Assembly (NCBI GenBank): GCA_003426165.1
Contig: QUAH01000012.1
Coordinates: forward strand, 1-64,000
DNA from: Candidatus Saccharicenans subterraneus
Lineage (GTDB): Bacteria > Acidobacteriota > Aminicenantia > Aminicenantales > Saccharicenantaceae
Reading direction: 5' to 3'
Length of the DNA: 64,000 bases
The notes under the pieces were generated by a model that was not told the DNA's origin, ran no database searches, and saw only the letters and a list, made by a program, of their open reading frames with translations. Below, one piece after another: positions 7,877-20,552 of the stretch (position 1 is the stretch's first letter; every line of letters starts with the position of its first letter). A program made the position numbers and the translations under genes.

Positions 7877-10528
7877 TCAGCGATATATGATTGGGTTAAA
7901 AAGGAACTTGAAGCTGCCGTGGGACTGGGCCCGGTGGATGGCGTCAAATCCCAGCAGCACCACTTTGCCCCGCCCCACCTCGCAGGCCACGGCGGCCGAC
8001 TTATGCTGGAGTTTCTCCCCGTTGAGCAGGATACCGCTGAGCAGCGGGTTATAGGCCGGGTACCAGGCCAGGTTATAAACCTTGACTGCCGGGCCCTGGG
8101 CCTCGGGTTTTGTCATTTCAAAAACCGGGCTGAAATAGGAGAAGATGGCTGCCTCCTGGTCATAGCCAAAAGCTTCTGGCCTTGAGCCGTCAACCGTAAC
8201 CTTGAGAATCGACCCGGGGGAGTAAACCCTGACCCGGTCGCCCTGGGCAGGAGCCGGTTCGGTTTCAGTTCGGCTCTGCCGGCGCGGTTCAGTTATGTTC
8301 TTGAGCGGCAGCCCGAAATATTCAATGGCAAAGTCGGCCGCGTTTTCCACGGCAATCAAAACACCACCGTTCTGGACGAAGGAATTCAGGGCAGAGACCC
8401 CCTCCGTTCCAAGGCCCCCGGCATATTCGGGCGGGACCTCTCCCTTGCGTCTTCCTTCCAGGATGACCCTGGAGCTGAGCGCCGGCAGGATGAGATGGGT
8501 GTAGCTTTTTTCCAGCTGGCCGGCCCGGATTTCAGCGTTGTGCAGGACCTTGAAGTCGAATTCAAACTGTTCCAGAACCCAGCGGGTCCAGCCTTCATCC
8601 ATGCTGGCCGTCCAGGGCTGGTAGATGGCCAGCCGGTATTCTTTAAGTGGCTGAATCCTGGCCTGTCCCACGGAATCCAGGCTGTCTATGGTCAAGCCCA
8701 GGCCGCGGCTTAAAGATCTGAGCCTGGCTTCATCAACCCGGCCTCTTTCGATGACCAGGCTTCCGGCCCGATAAGTTTTATTCCCGGCGCTGACCTGCCT
8801 GTCGATGTAACCGGCAGGCAGCCTGTTTTTCAGGAGCCGGTTGGCCAGGACCAAACTGTTGTTGCAACTGCTGTCAACTATGAAATATTTCCCGCCGCCG
8901 GCCAGGCGACTTTCAGGAAGGCTTATGGGCTGCAGGAGTTTCAGGCTGGCTTCAAATTTTTCGTTGACCTCGATGACTCGAACACCCATCTGGAGCGGAA
9001 GTGTCCAGCTGGCCTCATCGTAGGGCAGGTACTGGGCCGGGTCGCGTCCCGGCGGGAGCGGGTAGGCTTTGCTTTCCAGCAGGTCCTTGACGAAAGCCCG
9101 GTAGGGCTGGGCCAGCAGCACCACGTAGGTGCCGGCGGGGTAATCCAGGCCGTCGGCCTTAAAGGGCCTGGTGGCCTGATGCACTTCAGCGCCGTTTTTC
9201 TGGATGACTTTGAGCAGTTTAAGGGCGGTGGGCAGGTCTTTCTGCTCTTCGGGCACGAGATAGGCATAGGGCGGTTCATTCAGGCCTTTGTTTATCTGCC
9301 GTTCGGCAAACAGGCAGTAATTTTCCAGGAACTTTTCTTTCTTTCCGGCGATGGTGCGCAGGAAGGACAGGGCCACGGTCTGCTCGTATTCCACGATGTC
9401 GCGAAGGCGCCACCAGCCGCCGGGCCAGGGTTCCAGGTAGGTGGACTGGATGTCGTTGCCGCCACCGGACACCCTGATGTCGGAAGGCTTCAGAAAAATT
9501 GGGGAGGCCAGGTTGGCGCTGGCCGCTTCCGACAGAATTCCCAGGGCGTTATGGCGCAGCGGCGCCGCCCGGTTGGCTGTGTTGTACCAGCCGTCGAAAA
9601 TGGTGTTGGTGGCCACGCCGGTCTTGCCTTCCCTGGTCAGGCTGATGACTGCTTCTCCGGTGAGCTGGTAAAGCTCGCGCAGGAGCAGGGGGTCAAGGTT
9701 GGGGTTAATGGGGTCCTGGTAGGGTGGCAGGAAAAGGCGCGGCCCTGTGGAACCCATCTGGTGGACGTCATAGACGAGAAGCGGGAACCATTCCCGGTAA
9801 AGCACCCGGGCCATTAACTGAGTCTCTTTCTGGGTCAGCATGAACCAGTCGCGGTTATTATCGTGCCCGGTGTAATAGTGGTAGAGCCAGGGCATGGGGC
9901 TGGCCTCAAAGGGAGTGCCCAGGGTCCGATAGTACCAGTCGCTGACCAGGTCAATTCCGTCCGGGTTGGCCGAGGGCACCAGCAGCAGGATCACCTGGCT
10001 GAGGATGTTCTTGATTTCAGGCGAATTATCGCTGGCCAGGCGATAGGCCAGTTCCATCGACATCTGGGAGGCGGCAATTTCGGTAGAATGAATGGAGCAG
10101 CTTATGTAAACAATGGCCTTGCCTTCCTTGATCAGGCGGGCCTTCTCTTCCGGGCTGAGGCCGCGGGGGTCGTGCAGCCGTTCCTGGATTTTACGGTATT
10201 TTTCCAGGTCAGCCAGGTTTTCTTCGGCGGTGATGAAGGCCATGATCAGCGGGCGGTTGAGGGTGGTCTTTCCGAGCTCGATGACCTTGACCCGGTCGGA
10301 CGCTTCGTCCAGCAACCTGAAATAGCCGGTAATCTGGCTCCAGTTGGCCAGCTTGAAATCCTGGCCGGGCTGGAAGCCGAGGTGTTTTTCGGGCGGGATG
10401 ATATCGGCCAGAAGAAGGCAAGGAGAAATTGATAAGATGGCAAGTGAGAATAAGACCAAAAATAAGCCTTTTAATTTTAGTGAGAAACTTGGCTGGTTTT
10501 TACCAGAGGATGGGTAACCTGGTCTCAT
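7877..10528 (-). CDS. Secreted M14-family zinc carboxypeptidase
   Basis: 883 aa with an N-terminal signal peptide or anchor (about residues 18-40). The M14 zinc site is visible as H-S-T-E in SIHSTEIAA and the later histidine in VYDVHQMGSTG. NPDG and NNRD motifs of the substrate pocket are present. After about residue 400 comes a long C-terminal region with a glutamine-amidotransferase-like fold, seen in large secreted M14 proteins of environmental bacteria. ATG 10528 is supported by AAGGAG. Likely role: trimming peptides outside the cytoplasm for uptake. Confidence 0.9.
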   Translation of the reverse strand: MRPGYPSSGKNQPSFSLKLKGLFLVLFSLAILSISPCLLLADIIPPEKHLGFQPGQDFKLANWSQITGYFRLLDEASDRVKVIELGKTTLNRPLIMAFITAEENLADLEKYRKIQERLHDPRGLSPEEKARLIKEGKAIVYISCSIHSTEIAASQMSMELAYRLASDNSPEIKNILSQVILLLVPSANPDGIDLVSDWYYRTLGTPFEASPMPWLYHYYTGHDNNRDWFMLTQKETQLMARVLYREWFPLLVYDVHQMGSTGPRLFLPPYQDPINPNLDPLLLRELYQLTGEAVISLTREGKTGVATNTIFDGWYNTANRAAPLRHNALGILSEAASANLASPIFLKPSDIRVSGGGNDIQSTYLEPWPGGWWRLRDIVEYEQTVALSFLRTIAGKKEKFLENYCLFAERQINKGLNEPPYAYLVPEEQKDLPTALKLLKVIQKNGAEVHQATRPFKADGLDYPAGTYVVLLAQPYRAFVKDLLESKAYPLPPGRDPAQYLPYDEASWTLPLQMGVRVIEVNEKFEASLKLLQPISLPESRLAGGGKYFIVDSSCNNSLVLANRLLKNRLPAGYIDRQVSAGNKTYRAGSLVIERGRVDEARLRSLSRGLGLTIDSLDSVGQARIQPLKEYRLAIYQPWTASMDEGWTRWVLEQFEFDFKVLHNAEIRAGQLEKSYTHLILPALSSRVILEGRRKGEVPPEYAGGLGTEGVSALNSFVQNGGVLIAVENAADFAIEYFGLPLKNITEPRRQSRTETEPAPAQGDRVRVYSPGSILKVTVDGSRPEAFGYDQEAAIFSYFSPVFEMTKPEAQGPAVKVYNLAWYPAYNPLLSGILLNGEKLQHKSAAVACEVGRGKVVLLGFDAIHRAQSHGSFKFLFNPIIYR

Positions 10529-10824
10529 GGGCGGCTCCTTGGTTTGAGCTTAAGACAGAAAATATATATTTTTCCGGGGCTTCAATTCAAATGGAAAATT
10601 CTTTCCGGTTAAGACATGGTATCTCCAGGTTAAGGGGTCTGTTTAGAAGGGGCGGGGGTGAGACTCCGGCCATAGTTATATATGGTGAAGAAGCCAGGGC
10701 TTTTATAAACTTATCAATAAAAAAAGAGGGTCTTCCTTCCTTAAAAGCTTTGCTAAAACTATTAATTGAAAGCAGGAGACCCACTTATAGCATTCCCGAC
10801 TCGTTAACAGATGCTTTTCCCTTG

Positions 10825-12294
10825 TCAGGCCGCCTCGTTTACAAGTTCCAGTTTTTTGAAGCGGGCCAGCATCCGCAGTTCCCGGGCGAGGTTTCCGTAG
10901 CAGGTAACCCGGTGCAGGCCCTGCGACCAGTTCTGCCAGAGCTTTTCCAGGCTGCCGTCAACCCGGACCGCAATCTTGGTGCGGCAGCCGCGGTCGTCCT
11001 CCAGGCGGACCGGTGTGTCCACGATTTCGCCGGTGAAATACAGGATCTGCTCGGTGCCCACGATGATGGCCTGGGTCACTTTTTCTCCCAGGCGCATCTC
11101 CACCTGGGGGACCACGCCTTCTTCCCGTTCCATCACCGTTCTGAGCTTGTAGGGATGGCCGGGCCGGCCTGGCCCGTCCATGTTGACCGTGCCCATGCAG
11201 TGGGCCAGGATGATGTGGTTCCTGGCTTCATCCACCGTGGGGTCGCTGATAAAACCGGGCTTGCCCGAAAGTCCCTGGAGGATGGTGTGGGTCAGGGCCG
11301 AGCGCAGGTCGGATTCGCAGATGCCCCCGAGGCCACGGTTGTTAAGCCGGCTGAAACCCAGGCAGGGATAGGCCGGAAGCTTAATGGTCTTATCCCACAT
11401 GGTGCCGTAACAGTCGATGGTCAGGGCCGTGGCCTGTTCTTCTTCCACCAGCTTTTCAAAGGCCAGGGCCAGGCGGGCCGATTTATAGACATCTTCCCGG
11501 GATGGCTCGACCACTTTTTCTGCCCCCTTGTACCAGAGCTCCGCTTCGCGGCGGGCCTCGGCCTCGCCGATGGCGGCGTAGATTTTTTCCACCCGGTCCA
11601 GGGAAATTCTCTTGATCTCCGTGCCGAATTTTTCTCTGACCTTTCCGGCATACTCTTCAAACGGGGCGGTGGTCAGGTTGAGGATCCTGGCTTCCCGGAG
11701 ATGATGGATAGCCCGGAAGGGACGAACCGCCCTGGCCAGTTCCTGCCGGTCGCTGCTCAGGAAGCAATCCAGCAGCTCTCCTTTTTCCTGTTTCATCAGT
11801 GCGCCGTAATAGGTCCATTCGTGCCCGGAATAGGGGGCAGCGAAAAGAACCGTGGGCTTTTTGAATTTCAGGATGGCTTCCAGGATGGGGGTTATCCAGA
11901 TGGTCAGGTGAATGGCCAGGATGCCGTCAGCTTCCTTGATTTTATCCGCCTGTTGCAGCACATCTTCGGGCTTGCTGGCCAGTATATTGACCACGAAATC
12001 CACATCGGCAAATTCTTCCTTCATCTGGCTGAAGTGATTTTCATAGGATTTGATTTCTTCCTGAAGGTTAAGAGACGGCTTGGGCCAGTGGGGCGCGGGC
12101 ATTCCCATGTAAATTTTGGCCACCTTGACTTTTGTCCGGCCGCCGGGACTGACCAGGCCTTTAGCCAGAGGAGAAGTCCACGGCGGGGACTGAGCCTGGC
12201 GAGAACCGGTTTTGACCAGTCCTGGCGCTACGGCCAGGGCCGCACTGCTTCCGGCCGAAATTTTTAAAAAATCACGCCTTTTCAATGCCTTCAT
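10825..12294 (-). CDS. Tat-exported L-fucose/arabinose-isomerase-like protein
   Basis: 489 aa. The start MKALKRRDFLKISAG is a twin-arginine signal (RRDFLK), so the protein is folded in the cytoplasm before export. The body resembles the FucI/AraA isomerase superfamily: an N-terminal sugar-binding Rossmann-like region, then a C-terminal domain with IDCYGTM, GGICESDL and HCMGT segments. Export of such a protein is unusual for a sugar isomerase, so it may act on oligosaccharides or have another activity. GGAGG precedes the ATG. Gaps of about 200 bases downstream of hsdR and 296 bases before the M14 gene suggest it is transcribed alone. Confidence 0.75.
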   Translation of the reverse strand: MKALKRRDFLKISAGSSAALAVAPGLVKTGSRQAQSPPWTSPLAKGLVSPGGRTKVKVAKIYMGMPAPHWPKPSLNLQEEIKSYENHFSQMKEEFADVDFVVNILASKPEDVLQQADKIKEADGILAIHLTIWITPILEAILKFKKPTVLFAAPYSGHEWTYYGALMKQEKGELLDCFLSSDRQELARAVRPFRAIHHLREARILNLTTAPFEEYAGKVREKFGTEIKRISLDRVEKIYAAIGEAEARREAELWYKGAEKVVEPSREDVYKSARLALAFEKLVEEEQATALTIDCYGTMWDKTIKLPAYPCLGFSRLNNRGLGGICESDLRSALTHTILQGLSGKPGFISDPTVDEARNHIILAHCMGTVNMDGPGRPGHPYKLRTVMEREEGVVPQVEMRLGEKVTQAIIVGTEQILYFTGEIVDTPVRLEDDRGCRTKIAVRVDGSLEKLWQNWSQGLHRVTCYGNLARELRMLARFKKLELVNEAA

Positions 12295-12494
12295 GATTTT
12301 TGCCTCCGGGAATAATCGGGGATTAAAGAGCCAATCATCACGTCCAGCTTAACATAACAGGAGAGCTCAAGGCAATTTTTTACGAGGGCGATTGATAACG
12401 AGCTTTAGCCCTGCGGCTCTGTGTTTTAGGGAATTCGTTTTGAATTTGATTTTTTATTTTAATTTATTTTGCGTTGATGAAGCCTCGTAATTTT

Positions 12495-15400
12495 TCAGGC
12501 GGCGGTCCAGAATTCTGAGAGCGCTTCGGCTTGCTCCAATACCGTCTGCGTTGCCTTCTCCTGCTTATCCGGCGGGTAGCCATATTTGCGCAAAATCCGT
12601 TTGACGATTACCCGCAACCCGGCCCGAACACTCTCTCTTACCTGCCAATCAATGGTCACATTATTGCGCACTGCCGCAACCAGCTCCCGGGCAATTGTCT
12701 TTAGCGTTTCGTCGCCCAGCACCCGCACGGCGCTGTCACTCGTTTCGAGCGCATCGTAAAAAGCCAGTTCTTCCTCTGTCAACCCAAGTTTTTCTCCTCG
12801 CCTATCCGCCTCCCGCATTTCTTTGGCCAGATTAATCAATTCCTCAATTACCTGAACTGTCTCAATGGTTCTATTCTGGTAACGTCTTATCGCCTGCTCC
12901 AGCATCTCGGCAAACGAGCGCGCCTGAACAACATTTTTTCTACTCCTCGTCCGTATCTCACCTGTAAGCAATTTCCTGAGCAGCTCCACAGCCAGATTTC
13001 GATGCTCCATTCCTTTTACTTCAGCCAAAAACTCATCAGAAAGAATAGAAATGTCAGGTTTTTTCAACCCCGCAGCCGCGAAAATATCAATCACCTTCTC
13101 TGGCGCAATCGCTTTGGAGACGATTTGTTGGATAGCGTGGTCGAGTTCATCTTCCGGCCTGGCATCTCCCGGCGCTCGCTTGGCCACCACCGACCTGACA
13201 GCCTGGAAGAAGCCAACATCATCGCGAATCCGCATTGCCTCCTCATGGGGTACAGCCAGCGCAAAAGCCTGCGATAGCTCCGTCACTGCCTTTAGCAGCC
13301 TCTCTTTCCCGTTTTCCTGGGCCAGGATATGCTCCTGGGCTGCCGGCAATATTTTCACCCTTTCCTCTGGAGTTCCCGTCACCCAGACTGACCAATCAAA
13401 CCCGTGGAAAAGTCCGCAACATATCTCGTATTTTTCCAGCATAACGGCCACCGCCTCCTCCTGCTCGAGGGAAGCTTTTCCGGTCCCACCGCTTCCAGTA
13501 TATGCCGCCAGGGCCTGTCTCAACTGGTCAGCCAGTCCAAGGTAATCCACTACCAAACCGCCTGGTTTATCCCTGAAGATGCGATTAACCCGCGCTATGG
13601 CCTGCATAAGGCCATGTCCTCTCATCGGCTTATCCAGGTACATTGTGTGCAGGCTGGGCGCATCAAATCCTGTAAGCCACATATCACGTACGATGACCAT
13701 TTTTAATCCGTCCTGCGGATCCCTGAATCTATTGGCCAGCCTTTCCCTTCTTTCCTTGTTTCGAATATGGGGTTGCCACTCCACCGGGTCTGCAGCAGAG
13801 CCCGTCATTACAACCTTGATATATCCCTTATCGTCATCTTCGTGATGCCACTCCGGCCGCAGATTGATAATTTCCCTGTACATTTCAACGCAAATTCTCC
13901 GGCTCATACACACAACCATCGCTTTGCCATCAAGGGCCTCCAGCCGCTTCTCCCAGTGGTCAATCAGGTCCCTGGCAATCATCCGCAGGCGTTTTTCTGT
14001 TCCGACGATTGCCTCAAGCTGAGCCCACTTTGTTTTGAGTCGTTCTTTTCTCTCGACTTCTTCGCCCTCGGTTACCACCTCAAATTCAGGATCTATTTTT
14101 GGCCGCTCCGCCTCGTTAAGCTCGAGTTTGGCCAGCCGGCTTTCATAATAGATTGGCACGGTGGCGCCATCTTCCACCGCCTGCTGGATATCATAAATGC
14201 TTATATAATCCCCGAACACCGCCCTCGTATTTCTGTCCGTAAGTTCGATTGGTGTTCCGGTAAAGCCGATAAAAGAAGCATTAGGAAGAGCGTCCCGCAT
14301 ATGCCTGGCAAACCCGTCGATGAAATCATACTGGCTGCGATGAGCCTCGTCGGCAATGACTACGATATTGCGCCGGTCTGAGAGCGTAGGATTCCTGTCG
14401 CCCTTTTCCTCAGGAAAAAACTTCTGAATGGTGGTAAAAATTACGCCTCCAGCTTCTACCCTGAGCTTCTCTCTTAAATCAGCCCGGCTTTCCGCCTGGA
14501 CCGGTGGCTGTCGCAACAATTCCTGGCAGCGGGCGAAATTCTTGAAAAGCTGGTCATCAAGGTCATTTCTATCGGTAATGACCACTATCGTGGGGTTGTT
14601 CATTTCCGGATGAACAATGATGCGCCCGGCGTAAAAAGCCATGCTCAAGCTCTTGCCAGCCCCCTGAGTATGCCAGATAACGCCAATGCGCCTGTCGCCT
14701 GGTTTAGCATCTCTTGGTTTTGTTACTATCCCTGGTCGTTCTTCGCCTGGCTCCTCGCCCTTTCTTAACCCATGAAGCCGGCTCGCCCTCAATGTCTCTT
14801 CCACAGCCGCATTAACCGCATGAAATTGGTGATAACCTGCCATTTTTTTTAGCAGCTTGCCGCCGCCCCAGTCTTCAAAAACGATAAAGTACCGCAAGAG
14901 ATCAAGAAATCTTCGCTTTTCAAACACTCCCTGAATAATAACTTGAAGTTGAGGCCAGCTGGCATCAGCAATTTGCTTTCCTTCTATTGTTCTCCAGGGC
15001 AAAAACCATTCGCGGTCAGCTGTTATGGTTCCGATTCTTGCTTCCACACCGTCTGAAATAACGATGGCCCCATTAAAAGCAAACAGAGAAGAAATCTCTT
15101 TTTTGTATGTCTGAACCTGCTGAAACGCTGTCCAGATAGTGGCTCTTTCGTCAGCCGGATTTTTTAGTTCGATGACAGCCACGGGAAGGCCGTTTATAAA
15201 CAGGACAATATCTGGACGTCGAGTATGTTTATTCTCGGCCACAGTAAATTGGTTAACAGCAAGCCAATCGTTGTTATCAGGGTCATCAAAATCTATTACT
15301 CTGGCTTGCGTACCGGCAATGGTTCCATCATCGCGTCGATACTCAACCGTGATTCCATCAACGATTTTTCGGTGGAACGAGCGATTCCTCGATTCGAGAG

Positions 15401-15647
15401 TTGCCCCCTCGGGCCGGGTTATCTTTTTGAAGGCGTCGTATAGCACGTCAGGAGGAAGCAGCGGATTCAATCGGTCGAGGGCATCGCGGAGGCGTTGCGA
15501 TAATACCACCTCGCTGTAGTCGCGCCGTTCGGCGAATAGTTGATCAGGCGCAAGGCTGGGCCCATAGGCAATACCCCAGCCCATGGCCTCCAGCCAGGCC
15601 AGGGCCGCAGATTCGACGGTGGATTCAGTAAAGCTGTAATTTGTCAT
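12495..15647 (-). CDS. hsdR: Type I restriction endonuclease subunit R
   Basis: 1050 aa, full length. The N-terminal nuclease has the PD-(D/E)xK pattern (D146 and E160-L-K162). The motor has Walker A GAGKS (about 329-333), DEAH (433-436) and GFTGTPI. HsdR cuts unmodified DNA after ATP-driven translocation by the HsdM/HsdS/HsdR complex. It is the last gene of the defence operon. Its ATG overlaps the stop of the HerA gene by four bases, so its translation depends on that gene. Confidence 0.96.
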   Translation of the reverse strand: MTNYSFTESTVESAALAWLEAMGWGIAYGPSLAPDQLFAERRDYSEVVLSQRLRDALDRLNPLLPPDVLYDAFKKITRPEGATLESRNRSFHRKIVDGITVEYRRDDGTIAGTQARVIDFDDPDNNDWLAVNQFTVAENKHTRRPDIVLFINGLPVAVIELKNPADERATIWTAFQQVQTYKKEISSLFAFNGAIVISDGVEARIGTITADREWFLPWRTIEGKQIADASWPQLQVIIQGVFEKRRFLDLLRYFIVFEDWGGGKLLKKMAGYHQFHAVNAAVEETLRASRLHGLRKGEEPGEERPGIVTKPRDAKPGDRRIGVIWHTQGAGKSLSMAFYAGRIIVHPEMNNPTIVVITDRNDLDDQLFKNFARCQELLRQPPVQAESRADLREKLRVEAGGVIFTTIQKFFPEEKGDRNPTLSDRRNIVVIADEAHRSQYDFIDGFARHMRDALPNASFIGFTGTPIELTDRNTRAVFGDYISIYDIQQAVEDGATVPIYYESRLAKLELNEAERPKIDPEFEVVTEGEEVERKERLKTKWAQLEAIVGTEKRLRMIARDLIDHWEKRLEALDGKAMVVCMSRRICVEMYREIINLRPEWHHEDDDKGYIKVVMTGSAADPVEWQPHIRNKERRERLANRFRDPQDGLKMVIVRDMWLTGFDAPSLHTMYLDKPMRGHGLMQAIARVNRIFRDKPGGLVVDYLGLADQLRQALAAYTGSGGTGKASLEQEEAVAVMLEKYEICCGLFHGFDWSVWVTGTPEERVKILPAAQEHILAQENGKERLLKAVTELSQAFALAVPHEEAMRIRDDVGFFQAVRSVVAKRAPGDARPEDELDHAIQQIVSKAIAPEKVIDIFAAAGLKKPDISILSDEFLAEVKGMEHRNLAVELLRKLLTGEIRTRSRKNVVQARSFAEMLEQAIRRYQNRTIETVQVIEELINLAKEMREADRRGEKLGLTEEELAFYDALETSDSAVRVLGDETLKTIARELVAAVRNNVTIDWQVRESVRAGLRVIVKRILRKYGYPPDKQEKATQTVLEQAEALSEFWTAA

Positions 15648-17845
15648 TTAGCTTCTTCTTTATTATCGGCGTCCTTAGTACCTTCCCAGAGTATACAGAT
15701 AGCTTCAACGTCGATTGACGGAGCCTGATCGGCCACCCAATACCGATAGAACTTCGGGTCGCGGCTCCTTGGCACAGGCCGAGCTTCTCGGATACGCACG
15801 AGGGCAGGGGCTGGAACGCACTCGCCAAGAACGAGTGCGGTCTGCGGAGCGAGTGCTGGGATTTGCTCAAGCATCGGTCCGTAAATACCTGGCACGATTT
15901 CCTTAAAGTACCGGAGGTCTTCCGGGTTTTGTAAACGGTGTACGATAAAACTATTACACTGTGACAAAACCGTCTTGGACAGCTCGCTCGGACGCTGAGA
16001 AGCTACCACCAGACTAAGACCGTACTTTCGCCCTTCACGTGCAATCCTCTCGAAGACAGTCCGCGATATGGATTCGTCTTCTGAAGACCTCGGTTGCTGG
16101 ATATAGTTTTGTGCTTCTTCCAAGACCAGCACGACAGGGAAGGAACCTCGTGCTCCTTCGCCGCCATGTTCACCAAGACGTTGCAGAAATTCGAGAATGA
16201 GCCGGCCGATCAAGGCTGTGACGTTCTCAAGCACTTCTGTTGCAAGTAGGCTGAGATCAAGTATCACCACATCGAAGGCACTCTCCTTGTTGCGCTGGCG
16301 GTCATAGAACGGCAACACTCCCTTCGGCAGATCTGCTTCGCTTGTCAACTTTATATTTGCTTCTGCAGCTGGCCCGATGCCCAATATATCGCGTAGAAAT
16401 GTCGCTAAGGCATGCGACGGTTTTGGTAGCGCCTCTCCTACAGGCCCGAAAAGAAAATCGAACCTACGATCAGCCAGCAAACGGTCGATACGCAACAGCA
16501 TCGTCCCACAATAGTCGCGCGCCCTGGCTCCACCTGATTCTTCACGACGCAGCACCTGTTCTAGATAGAGAGAACGGAACTTTAGTTTATCAAAGTGAAA
16601 TGGGGCGTCTGCCGACCGTCCAGAGCTCCCACCGCCTTCGCCGATGTGCGCCCCAGTCAGCTTCTGATAGATTGGATCCATTGCATCTTGGATCGCCTTC
16701 CTTGCATCAGCGGGAAGCACCTTGGGGAATTTGTTGTCGTCTATAAACTTCGTTGCGTTTTCTATGATTTTACTTAGGGCATTGTCCACATCTTCCTTGG
16801 TTATTTTGTAAGTGCCCATTGCTTCAGTCCATGCTTCTGTCAAGTCGTCTTGGTCGATCCGCCTCTTGAGCCCCTCGGCCAGGTCACGCACATCTCTCGA
16901 TGTCCTTTCATCCTTTCCGGACAGCGACCAGATCCGATTGAACTCGTGGATTAGTTCCTCTCGCAGGAGGGCAAGCTGGGATACCGCATCGGCTTCATTT
17001 CGGGAGATCCGTAAAGCCTCAAGGAGAACGGGTCGCTGCACGCCCTTCGATGCCTGAAACAGCCTAACAAAGTCCTCAGCATTCATGAACCAGTACGGAA
17101 TCACGAGCCGGTCGGCTGTAATGCTTGGGTCAGAGGGTATGAAGAGAGTGCGCCGCGTCGCGGCTTCTTCCCAAGTGCCGTCCTCCTTTTGCTTCTGGAA
17201 TGCTGTTCGGTACTCGCCGTTCGTATCCAGAATTACGAATGTCGTCCGCTTAACCGCCTGTTGCTCGTGAATCGCCTGGATTAGACTTGCGATGGTGCAA
17301 GATTTGCCAGAACCAGTGCTTCCTAGGATCGCAGCATGTTTGCCGAAGAACGCGTCGGGGTCGATCCGGATCGGTCGCCCCTGCATGACAACAGACTCTC
17401 CAATCGGGATGCAGCAGCCTGGCTTATCAGAATCTGGGTTTTTATCGCCTGCTTGTTCGACAGGGCCGAAGATGGCATCCAAATCGGATCGCCCGGCCAG
17501 GTGAACAGGACTATCAAGCACCGGAAACAGTGACACTCCTTGACGAAATACGCTCCCATCAATGGTACCGATGAGCGTGGCCTTCATCAGGCGGCGGGCA
17601 GCAGGAAGTGCAACCATCGTCCGGTCTGCCTTCATCTCCGCTTCTTCAACCAGGACAATGCGCGTTACCATAGCAACTAGGCGCCTCGCGCCCACGGGGA
17701 TAATCACATAGGAGTTGATCCGACCGACTTCTTGGGGCCCCTCGTAAGTGATCCGGCTCATCCCCTTCAGGTCGCGGTTCAGTTCAATAGTTACCTGCGC
17801 CGTATCGACGGCAACCACACGTCCAATTTCAAAGTCAGTCGCCAT
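15644..17845 (-). CDS. HerA-type AAA+ ATPase/helicase (partner of SIR2)
   Basis: 733 aa. An N-terminal HAS-barrel (residues 1-70) is followed by a FtsK/HerA ATPase with Walker A GSTGSGKS (175-182), Walker [12 protein letters not shown] and a sensor VASQRPSEL. HerA forms hexamers. In SIR2-HerA defence systems it assembles with SIR2 and controls its NADase or nuclease activity. I chose ATG 17845, not the upstream ATG 17887, because GGGAGGTG lies just before it. The start then overlaps the end of sir2 by 11 bases. Its stop overlaps hsdR by four. An archaeal-type repair HerA would instead sit beside nurA, which is absent here. Confidence 0.93.
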   Translation of the reverse strand: MATDFEIGRVVAVDTAQVTIELNRDLKGMSRITYEGPQEVGRINSYVIIPVGARRLVAMVTRIVLVEEAEMKADRTMVALPAARRLMKATLIGTIDGSVFRQGVSLFPVLDSPVHLAGRSDLDAIFGPVEQAGDKNPDSDKPGCCIPIGESVVMQGRPIRIDPDAFFGKHAAILGSTGSGKSCTIASLIQAIHEQQAVKRTTFVILDTNGEYRTAFQKQKEDGTWEEAATRRTLFIPSDPSITADRLVIPYWFMNAEDFVRLFQASKGVQRPVLLEALRISRNEADAVSQLALLREELIHEFNRIWSLSGKDERTSRDVRDLAEGLKRRIDQDDLTEAWTEAMGTYKITKEDVDNALSKIIENATKFIDDNKFPKVLPADARKAIQDAMDPIYQKLTGAHIGEGGGSSGRSADAPFHFDKLKFRSLYLEQVLRREESGGARARDYCGTMLLRIDRLLADRRFDFLFGPVGEALPKPSHALATFLRDILGIGPAAEANIKLTSEADLPKGVLPFYDRQRNKESAFDVVILDLSLLATEVLENVTALIGRLILEFLQRLGEHGGEGARGSFPVVLVLEEAQNYIQQPRSSEDESISRTVFERIAREGRKYGLSLVVASQRPSELSKTVLSQCNSFIVHRLQNPEDLRYFKEIVPGIYGPMLEQIPALAPQTALVLGECVPAPALVRIREARPVPRSRDPKFYRYWVADQAPSIDVEAICILWEGTKDADNKEEAK

Positions 17846-19237
17846 CGGTTGCACCTCCCTGCGATGGTTTGTCCTTAGAAAGCGCACGGTAGGTTGCGAT
17901 CACCTTTTGCCGTACTTGCTCATCCTGCAAGTCTGGAAGTAATTGACCTACAAAGCCCGAGAAGGTGCCAAGTGTCGGCCCCTGAGCGATCCAGACACGA
18001 TGGTCCTTTTGCTTTTTGAGCACCTGGACAAACTCGCTTTTCGGATCCGGATCTACAATCACTAAAGTAAAGCTCGGGACCGCCAGTGCCTGCCTAATAA
18101 TCGCATTCACGTGTTCGTCGCCGAATCCGTACCCGATCACAAACAGTACTGATTGTGGGCGCACAACGGCTGCTGCAAAACGACGGAACAGCTCGGAATA
18201 AGGCAGGCCCAGCGTTTCGCCATATTTGGTAGGCGTCGGGTAAATCAACAACGGATCGGTAGTTTTGGGATCAAACCGCTCCGACTGCACTCCATAGGGA
18301 TTGTCAATCGTTGGCTCAGTTCGGCGCCAAGTGATTGAGCCGTGCAATTTGTAGAGATGTAACACGCGGTCGAAGCGATGGACGCAGCCCTCGGTCGTCT
18401 CGGCCGGGAAGTACAGGTCCTGTTCGTAGCTTTCAGGACGAAATAAGCGACGTTGTGTCCCAACGAAACCATCCAGCAAAACGACGCCCTCCGCGTCGGC
18501 AGCCTGCTCGACGAGTGTATCGTAGTTCAGCGTAAAGAGGTTCACCCGCTTGAGGTTTAAAGGTCGAGTCAACAATTCACGAATCAGCGTTCTATAAGAC
18601 ACCAGTCCCTGCTCTTTCCCATCAACAGGAAGGACACACGTTTTCGCCAGGGCGTGCGTCGCATGCTGAAGCGCTTCATCGAGATCTTTGGCCTTAGCAT
18701 TGATCGCCAGTGAGCCGTCAATTCGCAAGTGGCCACCAACCGCCGGCAATGCAGCACGCCACTGATGAAGTTGGGCCAGCACTTGCTCGAAGTTGGCCGT
18801 AAGTACCGTAGGATTCGGGCTGTTCATTTCCTGCCGACGCTTGAGTATAGCTTCGCGCGTGGTCGGGCTGTTGTGATCTCCGCAGCCCCAAATGGCCAGA
18901 TAGAACAGAGCTAACCACCGTCGAATCCGCGGATTGGTTGATTCCAAAATACCTTCCGTCTGCAAGGCCTTTTCGAGGTCGGGCGGAACGGATCCGATCA
19001 ATTGCCCACCGCACTCGACGGATGCCCCTGCTCCAAGGAGAAGGGATACAGTGTCCGTCTTTAAAAGTGTACCGATGCGAATTCTAATTTCCTCGAGAGC
19101 TTGTTCGACCTTGCGGTCGTTTTCCTCAGACCGACCGCCAGCCTCACCAATGACTTGGGGCAATTTTGGGAGCAATTCCTCACCACCGACCCAAAATTGG
19201 TCCTTCTTGGCAGTTTCTTGTTTCCTCTCATTTTCGC

Positions 19238-19241
<4 letters not shown>
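17835..19241 (-). CDS. SIR2-family NAD-consuming defence effector
   Basis: 468 aa. SIR2 motifs: LLLGAGASVECGG (GAGAS at 70-74), LNYDTL (N239-Y240-D241), YKLHGSI with the catalytic H300, and GYGFGDEH (370-377). Prokaryotic SIR2 proteins of this length act in phage defence by depleting NAD+ or cutting DNA. Those next to HerA form the known SIR2-HerA (Nezha-type) system. ATG 19241 overlaps the hsdS stop by four bases, with GAGAGAGG as ribosome site. The pair is therefore not a separate insertion next to the restriction genes but is read with them. Confidence 0.93.
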
Positions 19242-20497
<1,256 letters not shown>

Positions 20498-20552
20498 CCG
20501 TTTGCTCCTTAAGATACAACGGCAAGAGCGAATTTAAATAAGTATCTCCTCT

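Noticed and set aside
10429-12267. A 612-codon plus-strand open frame opposite the sugar-isomerase-like gene and the start of the M14 gene
   Set aside because: It is the complement of a gene with a Tat signal and clear family text. Its own translation is low-complexity and it has no ribosome site.
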